Positions 11,416 through 22,900 of a DNA stretch of 64,000 nt are shown here, in pieces. The notes under the pieces are model-generated. The model made no database searches. It had not been told where the DNA came from and saw nothing but the letters and a program-made list of their open reading frames with translations. Within the stretch, counting starts at the first letter, position 1. Every line of letters begins with the position of its first letter. Source of the DNA: Myoxocephalus aenaeus. Lineage: Eukaryota > Chordata > Actinopteri > Perciformes > Cottidae. The translations under genes were made by a program, and so were the position numbers. The stretch is from contig JBAMJR010000189.1 in NCBI GenBank assembly GCA_038501785.1, positions 5,702,001-5,766,000 on the forward strand, read 5' to 3'.

Positions 11416-11939
11416 TAGTGAATTTATTTTACAGAGAGGAGTCACAGCAGCCAGGGTCCAGTGGACAACATGCAGACTCCCAGTCCGCCTCTCCCTGCAA
11501 ACCGATCTCCACCACCGGCCGGCCACAACAGCAGCCACAGAGCACATCTCCACCATATTATAATACATTTGTTTTTAGACCTTTATTTACCTGTATCTTC
11601 CATTTTATTCATATATTGCACTGCTTTTGTGAACCTAAGACCTTTGGTAAAACAATTTCTAGTACCAAAACAGTTCGACCACATGAGTAAAGCTATGTTT
11701 TCACAATCGATATGAAAAATTAAAAAAATCAAGTGTCACTTTTTCAGCTTTAGGGCCATATTATCACTTTACACTTGTGTCTTATGTCAATGGTGCCTCA
11801 TTATATAGAGAGCTGAGATTGTTCTGCAATTTTAGATGTAAAACACATGGGTATCTATCATATGCAAGTGACTTTAAAAATGTGAATTTAAGAAATTATG
11901 TAAAATCGAGAAAATGACCCCAGACTCCAGAGGGTTAAG

Positions 11940-13965
11940 CCCAAAAGGATGAAGTCCCAGAAAAAGGAAAGTGTGCACATCAACACTTCTTCATCACTCC
12001 ATCTGCTGAAGAAAACAGTCGAAAGCTTTCAGAGTTCAATCATAGATGGAGATGACTTGATAAGAGAGACTTCTTTTGTGCAGTGTGTACAATAAAACAA
12101 AATGGAGGAAAATGTGAAAGGATCCACTTTAACAATCCTCACATTCAGCTCCATGCAGACTGTTGTCACGTCGCCTTCAAGGCCAAAAACTGAAGTGTGA
12201 AACCGTCGAGAGAAGAAAACAAACTGCAGACAATGAGGACACTGGAGGAGCTCAGAGGAGGTTCTCTAGGTTAGTCTTTAAAATCACTTCCTAATCGTTC
12301 CCCACAGCAGACTGAGCGCTGACGTTTAGATGTGTGTTTCCTGGCGGCAGCAGAGAGATCCTGTGTTACCTGAACCTGAGCAACATGCAGTGCCTCGTGT
12401 CTGACAAACAGGTAGCGGCTCTCCGGCTTCATCTGTATTCCGGTCGATGTGTTTATTTGGCTTCGGCAGCACGACACGTTTCCAGCAGGGCTGGCGTTGC
12501 CATGGTTTAGCCGAGCATCAAACCATGGAAACGGTTATCACGGCGCCGCGGCGGGCTGATCGATTTCAAAGGGAGCCAACAATATTAATTTTTTGACAAA
12601 AGAGAAAGAGGGACATCGGCTCAGGCTGTAAATCTTTGAGAGGAGCCGTTTCTAATGGGATGAAGATTTGATTGTTTTTATTGTTTTGTGCCAAACAGGA
12701 GGAGGACGAGAACAGCCGGAGCGACTTCAACGTGCGGCCGCGTTTAAAATCAAGATACCACCTTTTCTTTTCAGAAGGTGACAGCGGCACAGCGTTCTGG
12801 TGGAAGAAAGCAGGTGTAGCTGAAGGAAGAGAGCTTTTAGCTCACAAAGTCTGGTGATACACAATACTTTGTCAACAGATCCCACAAACAGGAGCAGTGA
12901 GTGTCTTCTGATAGCTGATCGAGCTCCATTAAACCTCATCAATGAGCCTCACTGTTGCTCCTTCATTATCATCATCATCACCCTGTCATTTATTCTGACT
13001 TAATCACACATACAAACACTCAACAAAGCACCAAACGTGGATTAATTTGCCGCTGAAAATAGTCCCTATAAAAAGCTCCATTTCCTCCTGTTTGATTGGT
13101 TAAAACTACATTAACCAGCTGCTGGAGGAGATCACTGGTTGTGCTTCTCTGGGCTCCTCGTGCTCTTGGTTAAAGTTTGGGCAAGATGGTTTTCTCGGTT
13201 AACTGTTAAAGGCACCGCATGGAGTTCTTTACCACTAGGGGCGCTATAGAGCAGTGCTTTTACGAGTGGGTCTTTTCAGCTCAAAGGAGATGAAGTGTGC
13301 TCGCCGGTGAACACGGCTGTAAACGGGACTAAAATTTTATTTGAAAGTCTGCTTTTACGAGGAATTAAATACATTCGACCTGCTTGTTTGACACACACAT
13401 TTTTTGAGGAGAAACAGAAACATTTTGTTCACAAGAAAACTCCTCTAAAGGCGCTCCACCGGGCCAACATGGTACGGTGAGGACCAAACTTCTCCGAACA
13501 AAAATAATAACGAAATAATCCGACTCAACTGCAGGAAGCGAACCCAGATGCTAAGACGAGTGGGAGAGCGCTGACCAGGACGAGATGTTTCCTCAACATT
13601 GAGAACAGACTGAATAAATTACACCAAAAAAAAAGATTATAAAGTGAAACAGCAAGATTTCAAAAGTCTGCAATTTGCTGGTGTGTCTCATTATTTGATG
13701 GCTGTGAAACCGAACCAGACCAAGAAGAAAAGGAGCCATATGTCACTTGATTTGGACTCCCCGGAAAGACTATTGACCAAGAGCAGCAATCTTTCCTTTG
13801 CTGTCTTCACCAAATGGTTTGAGGAGCCTCAATAAACAGACCAAAGATAAAAGAACCGTCGCATCCGTCCATTTTCTCAACTGCTGACAGGTCCTGGAAG
13901 CTGGATCTTCTCATGGAGACATACTGGATCCACCAGCGGCTCCAGTACTCTGAGATGGTTCTCAA
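11940..13965. other. Intergenic, no gene recognised
   Basis: No coding exon could be supported. 13232-13246 contains CCACTAGGGGCGCTA, close to the CTCF core. The rest is unique-looking sequence with short frames only. Confidence 0.45.
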
Positions 13966-13969
13966 TATA

Positions 13970-14719
13970 CAGTCAGGTCCATAAATATTTGGACATTGAC
14001 ACATTTTTCATTATTTTGGCTCTGTACACCACAACAATGGAGTTGAAATGAAAAAATCAAGGTGTGCTTTAAGTGCAGACTTTCAGCTTTAATTTGAGGG
14101 TATTTACATCCAAATCAGGTGAACGGTGTAGGAACTACAACAAATGTATAAGTGGCCACCCCGTTTTTAAGGGACCAAAAGTAATTGGACAAATTAATAT
14201 AATCATAAAACCCCGTTTTTTAAGGCAAAGAAGTGGAATGTTCTGCAATGGCCAAGTCAATCACCTGACCTGAATCCAATTGAGCATGCATTTCACTTGC
14301 TGAAGACAAAACTGAAGGGAAAATGCCCCCAAGAACCAGCAGGAACTGAAGACGGTTGCAGTAGAGGCCTGGCAGAGCATCACCAGGGACGAAACCCAGC
14401 GTCTGGTGATGTCTATGGAATCCAGACTTCAGGCTGTCATTGACTGCAAAGGATTTTCAACAAAGTATTAAAAGTGACAATTAGATTTATGATTATATTA
14501 ATTTGTCCAATTACTTTTGGTCCCTTAAAAACGGGGTGGCCACTTATACATTTGTTGTAGTTCCTACACCGTTCACCTGATTTGGATGTAAATACCCTCA
14601 CATTAAAGCTGAAAGTCTGCACTGAAAGCACATCTTGATTTTTTCAACTCCATTGCTGTGGTGTACAGAGCCAAAATAATGAAAAATGTGTCAATGTCCA
14701 AATAGTAATAGACCTGACT
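13970..14719. mobile_element. Decayed Tc1-like element with long inverted repeats
   Basis: The ends are CAGTCAGGTCCATAAATATT (left) and its inverse ending GACCTGACTA (right), beside TA. The arms extend about 230 bases: the block reading KSGERCRNYNKCISGHPVFK in translation appears on the plus strand near 14110 and on the minus strand near 14560. Between the arms, 14223-14330 encodes QWPSQSPDLNPIEHAF, the third catalytic motif of a Tc1 transposase, before coding sense is lost. It is non-autonomous and old. Confidence 0.88.
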
Positions 14720-15880
14720 AACTACAGGATTAAAAACCTGTTTGGGGGTTTTCCTAAATCCTACTGAAGCTGTCCAACATCTGCAGGTAGTTTCCCTCAT
14801 GCTGCTCACCGTGGGCCAAAGAACACTCGGCAATCTGGATTTTCTTTTCTCCTCTTTTTTTGTATACTCGCTGCAGTTTTGTCATTTTTCTAGTCTGAAC
14901 ACATCTCATACTTAAAACCCACTTAGAATTGGTATGCAGTGTTGAAAAGAGACATTACAGGTTAAACAGAGCACATAAGGTCTCAAATGCAACAACAACA
15001 AAATAAAACTCCAAGCTGGAACACGATGTGCACATTAAAAAAAGGAGAGAGGATGCACAGATTGACATACGCAGCATAACATTGAGAGACGGGAACAGAC
15101 GAGCGTTTCATTAGACATTCACAACTGACATTTCCCTCATAGTGAGATGTCTTTCCCCTGCTGGTTACTTAAGTTAGAAACCCATTAAAGCCATCACGCA
15201 GCATTCCATCATCACATCTGTGAAGCGTTTTCATCCCGAGCCGACGTGAATACCACGGCCGATTCTGACGGTGATAGAGGAAATGTCAGTGCTCTCTTTT
15301 AAATTAAGGCTCTCTCGCCTCAGAATCACAATCAGAAGGTAAAAAAGAGAATGTGTGCAAACTACCATCAACCTCATGATGCCATATACCTTTTTATTGG
15401 GTTTTATTCAGGGGTTTTTCAGATTTCACAACAGCAGCAGTGCTTTTTTGTGCCCTGGAGTGGGTTGGACTTCCTCCTCCGGTGGCAGTGCGTCTCCGGT
15501 GTGAGCAGAAGCGTTATACAGCAGAAGCTGACCCGAGTGGCTGCAGCTTCCCTTTGGGTCCAGAAGAGTTTCACACTGAGCGATCAATACTGTACACAAA
15601 AAAACAACAACAACAAAAAGGCGCTTTGCACGACGAGATGAGGAGCCGGCGTGGTGGCAACCATCGTTGATGTGGCGAGGGGAAACGACAGCGGGACGTT
15701 TACGGAGACGCTTTTGGCTTTTTCTGGTGCAACAAACTCCTTGAAGCTTCTCCTCGTTCATTTAATCACAAATCATGGTTTAAAATCATTTTGTGTTTGT
15801 TATTTGGATCAATTTGTTGCTGAGACTCAATGAACTGATTGATGCCGCTCTCATGTCTGCATGTTAAGAAGCTAGAGTCA
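14720..15880. other. Intergenic, no gene recognised
   Basis: Unique-looking sequence. Overlapping open frames at 15351-15833 on both strands have no recognisable motif and look like chance. Confidence 0.45.
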
Positions 15881-15884
15881 CCAG

Positions 15885-16118
15885 GCGGTTAGCTTAGCTT
15901 AGCATAAAGACTGGAAACAGGGGAAACAGCTAGCCTAGCAAGTTTAATTTTTTTTTTTATTTGTACACAAACTACAACGTAAAACAAGTTGTTTGTGAAC
16001 AGATTAAGCTTGAAATGTTTTAGTTACTCAACTTTAGAGGTGCTCCTAATGTGTATGTTTTAATAGGCTAACGGTGTTTGTTTCCAGTCTTTATGCTAAG
16101 CTAAGCTAATTGTCTGTA
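15885..16118. repeat. Fold-back dispersed repeat (TTAGCTTAGCATAAAGACTGG)
   Basis: The left arm AGCATAAAGACTGGAAACAG (near 15900) is inverted at 16080-16110 as CTGT-less GTTTCCAGTCTTTATGCTAA. Repeated TTAGC/GCTAA motifs flank both arms. This hairpin repeat is common in percomorph genomes. A diverged relative lies at 7770-7905. Confidence 0.7.
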
Positions 16119-16119
16119 G

Positions 16120-16893
16120 CTAAACACTTAAAGGGGAACCTGTGTTTCCAGGTGATGTTGCGTTCTACTGTGTTCTAAAAAGCCTTCAAGGAGGTCAAGT
16201 CTGAGCAAAAGTGATGTCAGCGGTTGAGCTGCATTGTGGGTAATGTTGACAAAACAAAAAGAGCATATTTGTGTTGCTCCTTGTCTAAAAACTCTCCCTG
16301 ATGAGTCACAGACATGAGACGGACATTGATTGTTGCACCAAACTCTCAGCAAGAAAATGCAATAATAAACTTGTTTCCAAAAATTAAAATTAGTTTCTGA
16401 CATAAAATATATTTGCTAAATTATTGTTAAAATATTTTCTCTATATTTCATAAATGTATTTCCCTTTTAAATGATATATTATATAATCTTATTTACTATG
16501 GCTTCTAGTAGTGATATACTTCTGATGATTCCCTTCAGCTTCATTTAGTTTTTGGGCCTAAAACCCATCAAATATTGTGTATTTTAAGGCTAAGAAACCG
16601 CAGAATTGTGTATTCACGTTGTTAAAACCCAAATGTACATAAACACCAAGAACAGCCCCTCGTGATGCTGCAGCTACGACCCTGGTGATCTCCATCAGTA
16701 CTTTGTTGATGTTGCACTTCTTGCATCTTTTTTTATGGAACCTTGCAACCAAAGAGAATCTTTTCTCAGTATTTATTTCCCTTTACGGGATCAGCAGCAG
16801 CTGAAGCTTGACATTCAGCATGAGGCGCTCCGGTGGGACGAGCAGGGGGATTCGGATCAGAATAACATTTTCCGGCATGTAAAGAAATCATAT

Positions 16894-16898
<5 letters not shown>
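16120..16898. other. Intergenic, no gene recognised
   Basis: A/T-rich unique sequence without supportable features. Confidence 0.45.

Positions 16899-16963
<65 letters not shown>
16899..16963. repeat. (GT)n microsatellite
   Basis: About 32 uninterrupted GT units, 0.6 kb downstream of the htr1b stop codon. Confidence 0.97.
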
Positions 16964-16964
<1 letters not shown>

Positions 16965-17556
16965 AGCCTGACATGAAATGGAACATCGAAGCTCATATCA
17001 ACAATCCAGAACCCTCAGTGAGAGGTCGGGTTACAATACTGGCTCTTCATTCTCACACGTCACTGTGCACTATTTTACAGCATCCAGTGTTCAGCAAATC
17101 AAAGTCAGAATCACAGCGATCACACAGATTGTACATTTACACTCACTTGGAGCCTTTGTTTGGAGAGAACACAAAGATCAGACGCACACTGGCCACACGT
17201 TCTTCTTGTGTTCTTTTGTCACGTTTCAAAACATCCTCGTCTCTCCATCCGGGCCTGAGGAACACACAGAAACGTGTTTGTAGGCACCAGTATTTCCCCT
17301 TATTGAGTCAGGAAAATGAAACACAAATCTTGTTTTGTCATTGTTGTTGTTTTTTGCCCTTTGGGCTCGTGGCAGCTTAGTCGTAAGCTGTTTGTGCTTA
17401 AAGAGAACTGACGTTGACTGTCAAACTCTTATGGCAAGGTGAGTGTGCGGGGAGGCGGGACTATGGGATTTCTCCAGGTGTCATTACAACATTATATACG
17501 GGGGTCATGGCTGCTGGTCCTCATGCCCTGCAGCACCTCATGCCTGCTGGTCCTCC
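16965..17556 (-). other. Probable htr1b 3' flank / 3' UTR
   Basis: Non-repetitive sequence immediately downstream of the receptor stop on the minus strand. No clear polyadenylation site was fixed. 17505-17555 contains an extra, imperfect copy of the last coding bases of the gene (GCTGGTCCTCATGCCCTGCA), suggesting a local duplication at the 3' end. Confidence 0.4.
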
Positions 17557-18708
17557 TCATGCCCTGCAGCATCTGAACCGTATCAATTTGTGGAAAGCCC
17601 GCTTGAAGTCCTCGTTGGACATGGTGTAGATGATGGGGTTGATGAGGGAGTTGAGGTAACCCAGCCAGGTGAAGATGTCGAACAGCTCCGGGTGGAAGCA
17701 GGACTCGCAGACAGGCACTAGAAGGGTGTAGATGAAGAACGGCAGCCAGCAGACGATGTAGGCTCCCAGGATTATGCCCAGAGTCTTGGTCGCCTTCCTC
17801 TCTCTAGCTGCGGAGATGCGCTTCTTCTCCAGCAGCGCGTCGGACACGGTGACTTGGACCTGCTGGGTCACGTGGGCGTACGAGGTAGCAGCGTCGCAGG
17901 AGGAGGAGGCGCCGTCGGTGGTCCCGTAGTTCAGCGAGGCGGTGGACGCCACGGAGCCGGGCGAGTCGGTGATGAGGCGCGCCGAGGTGAGCCTCTTCCC
18001 CGGCTTGCGGTGCGCCTGCTTCAGGATGCGCTTCCGGGCCTCCACGTAGATCCTCCCGTACAGCGCGATGAGCAGCAGCGTGGGCACGTAGAACGCGCCG
18101 AAGGTGGAGTAGATGGTGTAGAAGATGTGGTCGGTGTTCACGTTGCAGCTCGTCACCTCCTCCTCCGCCTTTACCTGGCGCCAGAAGAAGGGCGGCAGGG
18201 AGATGGAGATGGCGATCACCCAGGCGGTGGCGATCATGCCGGCGGCGCGCGCCACCGTGCGCTTCTTGGAGTACTCCACCGCGTCCGTGATGGCCCAGTA
18301 GCGGTCCAGCGCGATGACGCACAGGTGGAGGATGGACGCGGTGCAGCAGGTGATGTCCGAGGACAGCCAGACGTCGCACAGCGCCTGGCCCAGGGTCCAG
18401 GTCCGGCTCACGGTGTACAGCGCGCTGACGGGCATCACCAGCAGGGACACCAGCAGGTCCGTGACGGCCAGCGACGCGATCAGGAAGTTGGCCGGCGTGT
18501 GCAGCTTCCGGGACTGGTAGATGGTGGCGATGACGAAGGCGTTGGACAGCGTGGTGGCCAAAGTGATGAGGGTCAAGGTCACGGCCAGACCCGACCGGAG
18601 AGCCAGGCTGCCGTCGTCCGCCGCCTCCTCCTCCTCTCTCGACGTGAAGTTGCCCTGCCGGGTGTAGTTGGCGGAGGAGACGTTCCCCGGCTCCCCGTAG
18701 CGCTCCAT
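17557..18708 (-). CDS. htr1b: 5-hydroxytryptamine receptor 1B
   Basis: A complete intronless 383-residue class A GPCR. 5-HT1B receptors couple serotonin to Gi/o at the plasma membrane and often act as presynaptic autoreceptors. Seen: sequons at N9, N14 and N20; seven hydrophobic segments (about 39-64, 74-98, 108-130, 154-176, 196-218, 309-332, 343-362); Asp84 (2.50); amine-binding Asp118 (3.32) in LSSDITCCTASILHL; Cys111/Cys188 for the disulfide; DRY at 135-137; CWLPFF at 320-325; NPIIY at 357-361; C-terminal Cys380-Cys381 as likely palmitoylation sites. 5-HT1B rather than 1D is supported by VEARKRILKQ, RLTSARLITDSPGS and TMSNEDFKRAFHKLIRF, plus the mei4 neighbour. Thr347 sits at position 7.39 as in the human receptor (rodents have Asn). 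The start has a good context (GCGGGATGG) and the length is near human 390. Confidence 0.97.
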   Translation of the reverse strand: MERYGEPGNVSSANYTRQGNFTSREEEEAADDGSLALRSGLAVTLTLITLATTLSNAFVIATIYQSRKLHTPANFLIASLAVTDLLVSLLVMPVSALYTVSRTWTLGQALCDVWLSSDITCCTASILHLCVIALDRYWAITDAVEYSKKRTVARAAGMIATAWVIAISISLPPFFWRQVKAEEEVTSCNVNTDHIFYTIYSTFGAFYVPTLLLIALYGRIYVEARKRILKQAHRKPGKRLTSARLITDSPGSVASTASLNYGTTDGASSSCDAATSYAHVTQQVQVTVSDALLEKKRISAARERKATKTLGIILGAYIVCWLPFFIYTLLVPVCESCFHPELFDIFTWLGYLNSLINPIIYTMSNEDFKRAFHKLIRFRCCRA

Positions 18709-18830
18709 CCCGCTCCCGTGCCCCCGTCAGACGCCCCGGGCATCGAGCTCAGAAAGCCCGGAGATCAGCACCCTGACGCCGCCCAGATAGTCGTCCCCCG
18801 CGCGCGCGTCTCGTCTCCGGGAGAATGCCA
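17840..18830. promoter_or_regulatory. CpG-rich region over htr1b 5' coding part and start
   Basis: CpG dinucleotides are dense from the third intracellular loop through about 120 bases upstream of the ATG (for example CCCGCGCGCGCGTCTCG near 18797), in contrast to the A/T-rich surroundings. This is consistent with a CpG island at the gene start. No TATA box or start site can be fixed. The 363-residue plus-strand frame over it is an antisense shadow of the GC-rich coding sequence. Confidence 0.5.
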
Positions 18831-19141
18831 GCGGCTCCATCCTCCTCATCATCCAGAGCAGCAGCGGCTATCCGGCGGTCAGGAGACTCCTCTGTCTCCT
18901 CCTCTTCATCGTCTCATTTCTTCATTCATCTTTACACTCGAGTAGTCCACTTAAACTTCAATAACGTCCAAGAAATGAAGACGAAACGGCCTCTTCATCA
19001 CCCACGCGTCTTCCTCTGTGACGCCAGCGTGTTACACATCATCAGAGTTCAGAAAAACAATTCACTTTTATTGTCTCTTAGTTTTTAATCCGTTCAGTGT
19101 TTCTGCTCAAGTTCAGAGCTGCTGAGTCTGGGTCTGCTTTT

Positions 19142-19142
<1 letters not shown>

Positions 19143-19231
<89 letters not shown>

Positions 19232-19351
19232 GTCTCTCTCTCTCTCTCTCCTATCTCTATCTGTCTCTCTCTCTCTTCTCCCCTCTCTCTCTCCCTCTCT
19301 CAGGCTCTGTATCTCTCTCTCTGTATCTCTCTCTCTGTATCTCTCTCTCTG

Positions 19352-19406
<55 letters not shown>

Positions 19407-19425
19407 CTGTATCTGTATCTCTCCA
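19143..19425. repeat. (CT)n microsatellite with CTGTAT interruptions
   Basis: Long CT runs, with a central higher-order pattern of TCTCTCTCTCTGTATC repeated four times (19305-19360). It lies about 435 bases upstream of the htr1b ATG. Confidence 0.97.
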
Positions 19426-19628
19426 CCCTCAATACATTACTGATGGTAAAAGGGCTTTTCTTTTATCATCTGATTTATTTAGTCATACCGATACTGATAT
19501 TTTTCCCTTAAATCATCCTAATGTATATATAGTGTTCTTTCTCTCCCTCTCTCAGTGGTGGTTAAAGGGCTTGGTACATGTAATCTATGTATCACTCCAA
19601 TAAGCCAATACTCACTTCACTATTCACT

Positions 19629-19647
19629 GATATATATATAAGCATCA

Positions 19648-19681
<34 letters not shown>
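19629..19681. repeat. (TA)n microsatellite
   Basis: Two short TA runs separated by AGCATCACTGA. Confidence 0.9.
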
Positions 19682-19684
<3 letters not shown>

Positions 19685-19989
19685 TTTAAGGGGCTCTTTA
19701 AAGGACTCCTCACACGCTGGGTTTTCTCCATGACAACTGGGCTGACTCCATCTCCTGATGAAGACCTGAAGACCATGAGGTGCTGTAGAAAGGTCGGGAA
19801 AATGCTAATTGCACCGTGAGGAACTACTTTTCCCCCCCCAAAAAAATCCTATTGATTTTTGTTGGACTAAGATGTGTGTAAAATCCTCGTTTGTTCTAAA
19901 TGTAGAATACAACCGACCACGTGGACGAGCAGCAGAGGACATGACCTGAGATAGAATCAGCTGATGCTATCGAGCTTCTGCTTCACTCT
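19682..19989. other. Unique spacer before the satellite
   Basis: About 300 bases of non-repetitive DNA; no feature supported. The array starts at about 19990 without a visible transposon boundary. Confidence 0.5.
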
Positions 19990-22900
19990 CTTTGTTCCCT
20001 CTGTATCACTCTAGTGTTGTTGTTCCCTCTGTATCACTCTACTCTCTCTGTTCCCTCTGTATCACTCTACTCTCTTTGTTCCCTCTGTATCACTCTACTC
20101 TTGTTGTTCCCTCTGTATCACTCTACTCTCTCTGTTCCCTCTGTATCACTCTACTCTCGTTGTTCCCTCTGTATCACTCTACTCTCTTTGTTCCCTCTGT
20201 ATCACTCTACTCTTGTTGTTCCCTCTGTATCACTCTACTCTCTCTGTTCCCTCTGTATCACTCTACTCTCGTTGTTCCCTCTGTATCACTCTACTCTCGT
20301 TGTTCCCTCTATATCACTCTACTCTCATTGTTCCCTCTGTATCACTCTCTTTGTTCCCTCTGTAACACTCTACTCTCGTTGTTCCCTCTGTATCACTCTA
20401 CTCTTGTTGTTCCCTCTGTATCACTCTACTCTCGTTGTTCCCTCTGTATCACTCTACTCTTGTTGTTCCCTCTGTATCACTCTCGTTGTTATCTCTGTAT
20501 CACTCTACTCTCGTTGTTCCCTCTGTATCACTCTACTCTCGTTGTTCCCTCTGTATCACTCTCTTTGTTCCCTCTGTATCACTCTACTCTCGTTGTTCCC
20601 TCTGTATCACTCTCGTTGTACCTTCTGTATCACTCTTTCTTTGTTCCCTCTGTATCACTCTACTTTTGTTGTTCCCTCTGTATCACTCTACTCTTGTTGT
20701 TCCCTCTGTATCACTCTCTTTGTTCCCTCTGTATCACTCTACTCTCGTTGTTCCCTCTGTATCACTCTCGTTGTACCCTCTGTATCATACTCTCTTTGTT
20801 CCCTCTGTATCACTCTCTTTGTTACGTCTGTATCACTCTACTCTCGTTGTTCCCTCTGTATCACTCTCTTTGTTCACTCTGTATCACTCTCTATTTGTTC
20901 CCTCTGTATCACTCTACTCTCGTTGTTCCCTCTGTATCACTCTACTCTTGTTGTTCCCTCTGTATCACTCTCTTTGTTCCCTCTGTATCACTCTACTCTC
21001 GTTGTTCCCTCTGTATCACTCTACTCTTGTTGTTCCCTCTGTATCACTCTCTTTGTTCCCTCTGTATCACTCTACTCTCGTTGTTCCCTCTGTATCACTC
21101 TCGTTGTACCCTCTGTATCATACTCTCTTTGTTCCCTCTGTATCACTCTCTTTGTTCCCACTGTATCACTCTACTCTCGTTGTTCCCTCTGTATCACTCT
21201 ACTTTCTCTGTTCCCTCTTTATCACTCTACTCTCGTTGTTCCCTCTGTATCACTCTACTCTCGTTGTTCCCTCTGTATCACTCTACTCTTGTTGTTCCCT
21301 CTGTATCACTCTCTTTGTTCCCTCTGTATCACTCTACTCTCGTTGTTCCCTCTGTATCACTCTCGTTGTACCCTCTGTATCATACTCTCTTTGTTCCCTC
21401 TGTATCACTCTCTTTGTTCCGTCTGTATCACTCTACTCTCGTTGTTCCCTCTGTATCACTCTCTTTGTTCCCTCTGTATCACTCTCTATTTGTTCCCTCT
21501 GTATCACTCTACTCTCGTTGTTCCCTCTGTATCACTCTACTCTTGTTGTTCCCTCTGTATCACTCTCTTTGTTCCCTCTGTATCACTCTACTCTCGTTGT
21601 TCCCTCTGTATCACTCTACTCTTGTTGTTCCCTCTGTATCACTCTCTTTGTTCCCTCTGTATCACTCTACTCTCGTTGTTCCCTCTGTATCACTCTCGTT
21701 GTACCCTCTGTATCATACTCTCTTTGTTCCCTCTGTATCACTCTCTTTGTTCCCACTGTATCACTCTACTCTCGTTGTTCCCTCTGTATCACTCTACTTT
21801 CTCTGTTCCCTCTTTATCACTCTACTCTCGTTGTTCCCTCTGTATCACTCTACTCTCGTTGTTCCCTCTGTATCACTCTACTCTTGTTGTTCCCTCTGTA
21901 TCACTCTCTTTGTTCCCTCTGTATCACTCTACTCTCGTTGTTCCCTCTGTATCACTCTCGTTGTACCCTCTGTATCATACTCTCTTTGTTCCCTCTGTAT
22001 CACTCTACTCTCGTTGTTCCCTCTGTATCACTCTACTTTCTCTGTTCCCTCTTTATCACTCTACTCTCGTTGTTCCCTCTGTATCACTCTACTCTCGTTG
22101 TTCCCTCTGTATCACTCTACTCCTGTTGTTCCCTCTGTATCACTCTCTTTGTTCCCTCTGTATCACTCTACTCTCGTTGTTCCCTCTGTATCACTCTCGT
22201 TGTACCCTCTGTATCATACTCTCTTTGTTCCCTCTGTATCACTCTCTCTTTGTTCCCTCTGTATCACTCTACTCTCGTTGTTCCCTCTGTATCACTCTAC
22301 TTTCTCTGTTCCCTCTTTATCACTCTACTCTCGTTGTTCCCTCTGTATCACTCTACTCTCGTTGTTCCCTCTGTATCACTCTACTCTCGTTGTTCCCTCT
22401 GTATCACTCTACTCCTGTTGTTCCCTCTGTATCACTCTCTTTGTTCCCTCTGTATCACTCTACTCTCGTTGTTCCCTCTGTATCACTCTCGTTGTACCCT
22501 CTGTATCATACTCTCTTTGTTCCCTCTGTATCACTCTCTTTGTTACGTCTGTATCACTCTACTCTCGTTGTTCCCTCTGTATCACTCTCTTTGTTCCCTC
22601 TGTATCACTCTCTATTTGTTCCCTCTGTATCACTCTACTCTCGTTGTTCCCTCTGTATCACTCTACTCTTGTTGTTCCCTCTGTATCACTCTCTTTGTTC
22701 CCTCTGTATCACTCTACTCTCGTTGTTCCCTCTGTATCACTCTACTCTTGTTGTTCCCTCTGTATCACTCTCTTTGTTCCCTCTGTATCACTCTACTCTT
22801 GTTGTTCCCTCTGTATCACTCTCGTTGTACCCTCTGTATCATACTCTCTTTGTTCCCTCTGTATCACTCTCTTTGTTCCCACTGTATCACTCTACTCTCG

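Larger units (their letters stand above)
10296..11934. mobile_element. piggyBac-like non-autonomous element flanked by TTAA
   Basis: TTAA at 10292-10295 precedes CCCTTAGAG, and TTAA at 11935-11938 follows the inverse-type end CCAGAGGG. Ends starting CCCT beside duplicated TTAA are diagnostic of piggyBac elements. Inside, MAELQHPDDSMKR (from about 10550) and REESQQPGSSGQHADSQSAS (from about 11435) look like remains of coding exons. No transposase catalytic domain is present, so the element is internally deleted or replaced. The middle holds a MITE fragment (10653-10874) and a 185-base tandem repeat. Confidence 0.7.

Noticed and set aside
17854..18945. 363-codon plus-strand open frame
   Set aside because: Antisense to htr1b; a by-product of its GC-rich codons, with no domain of its own.
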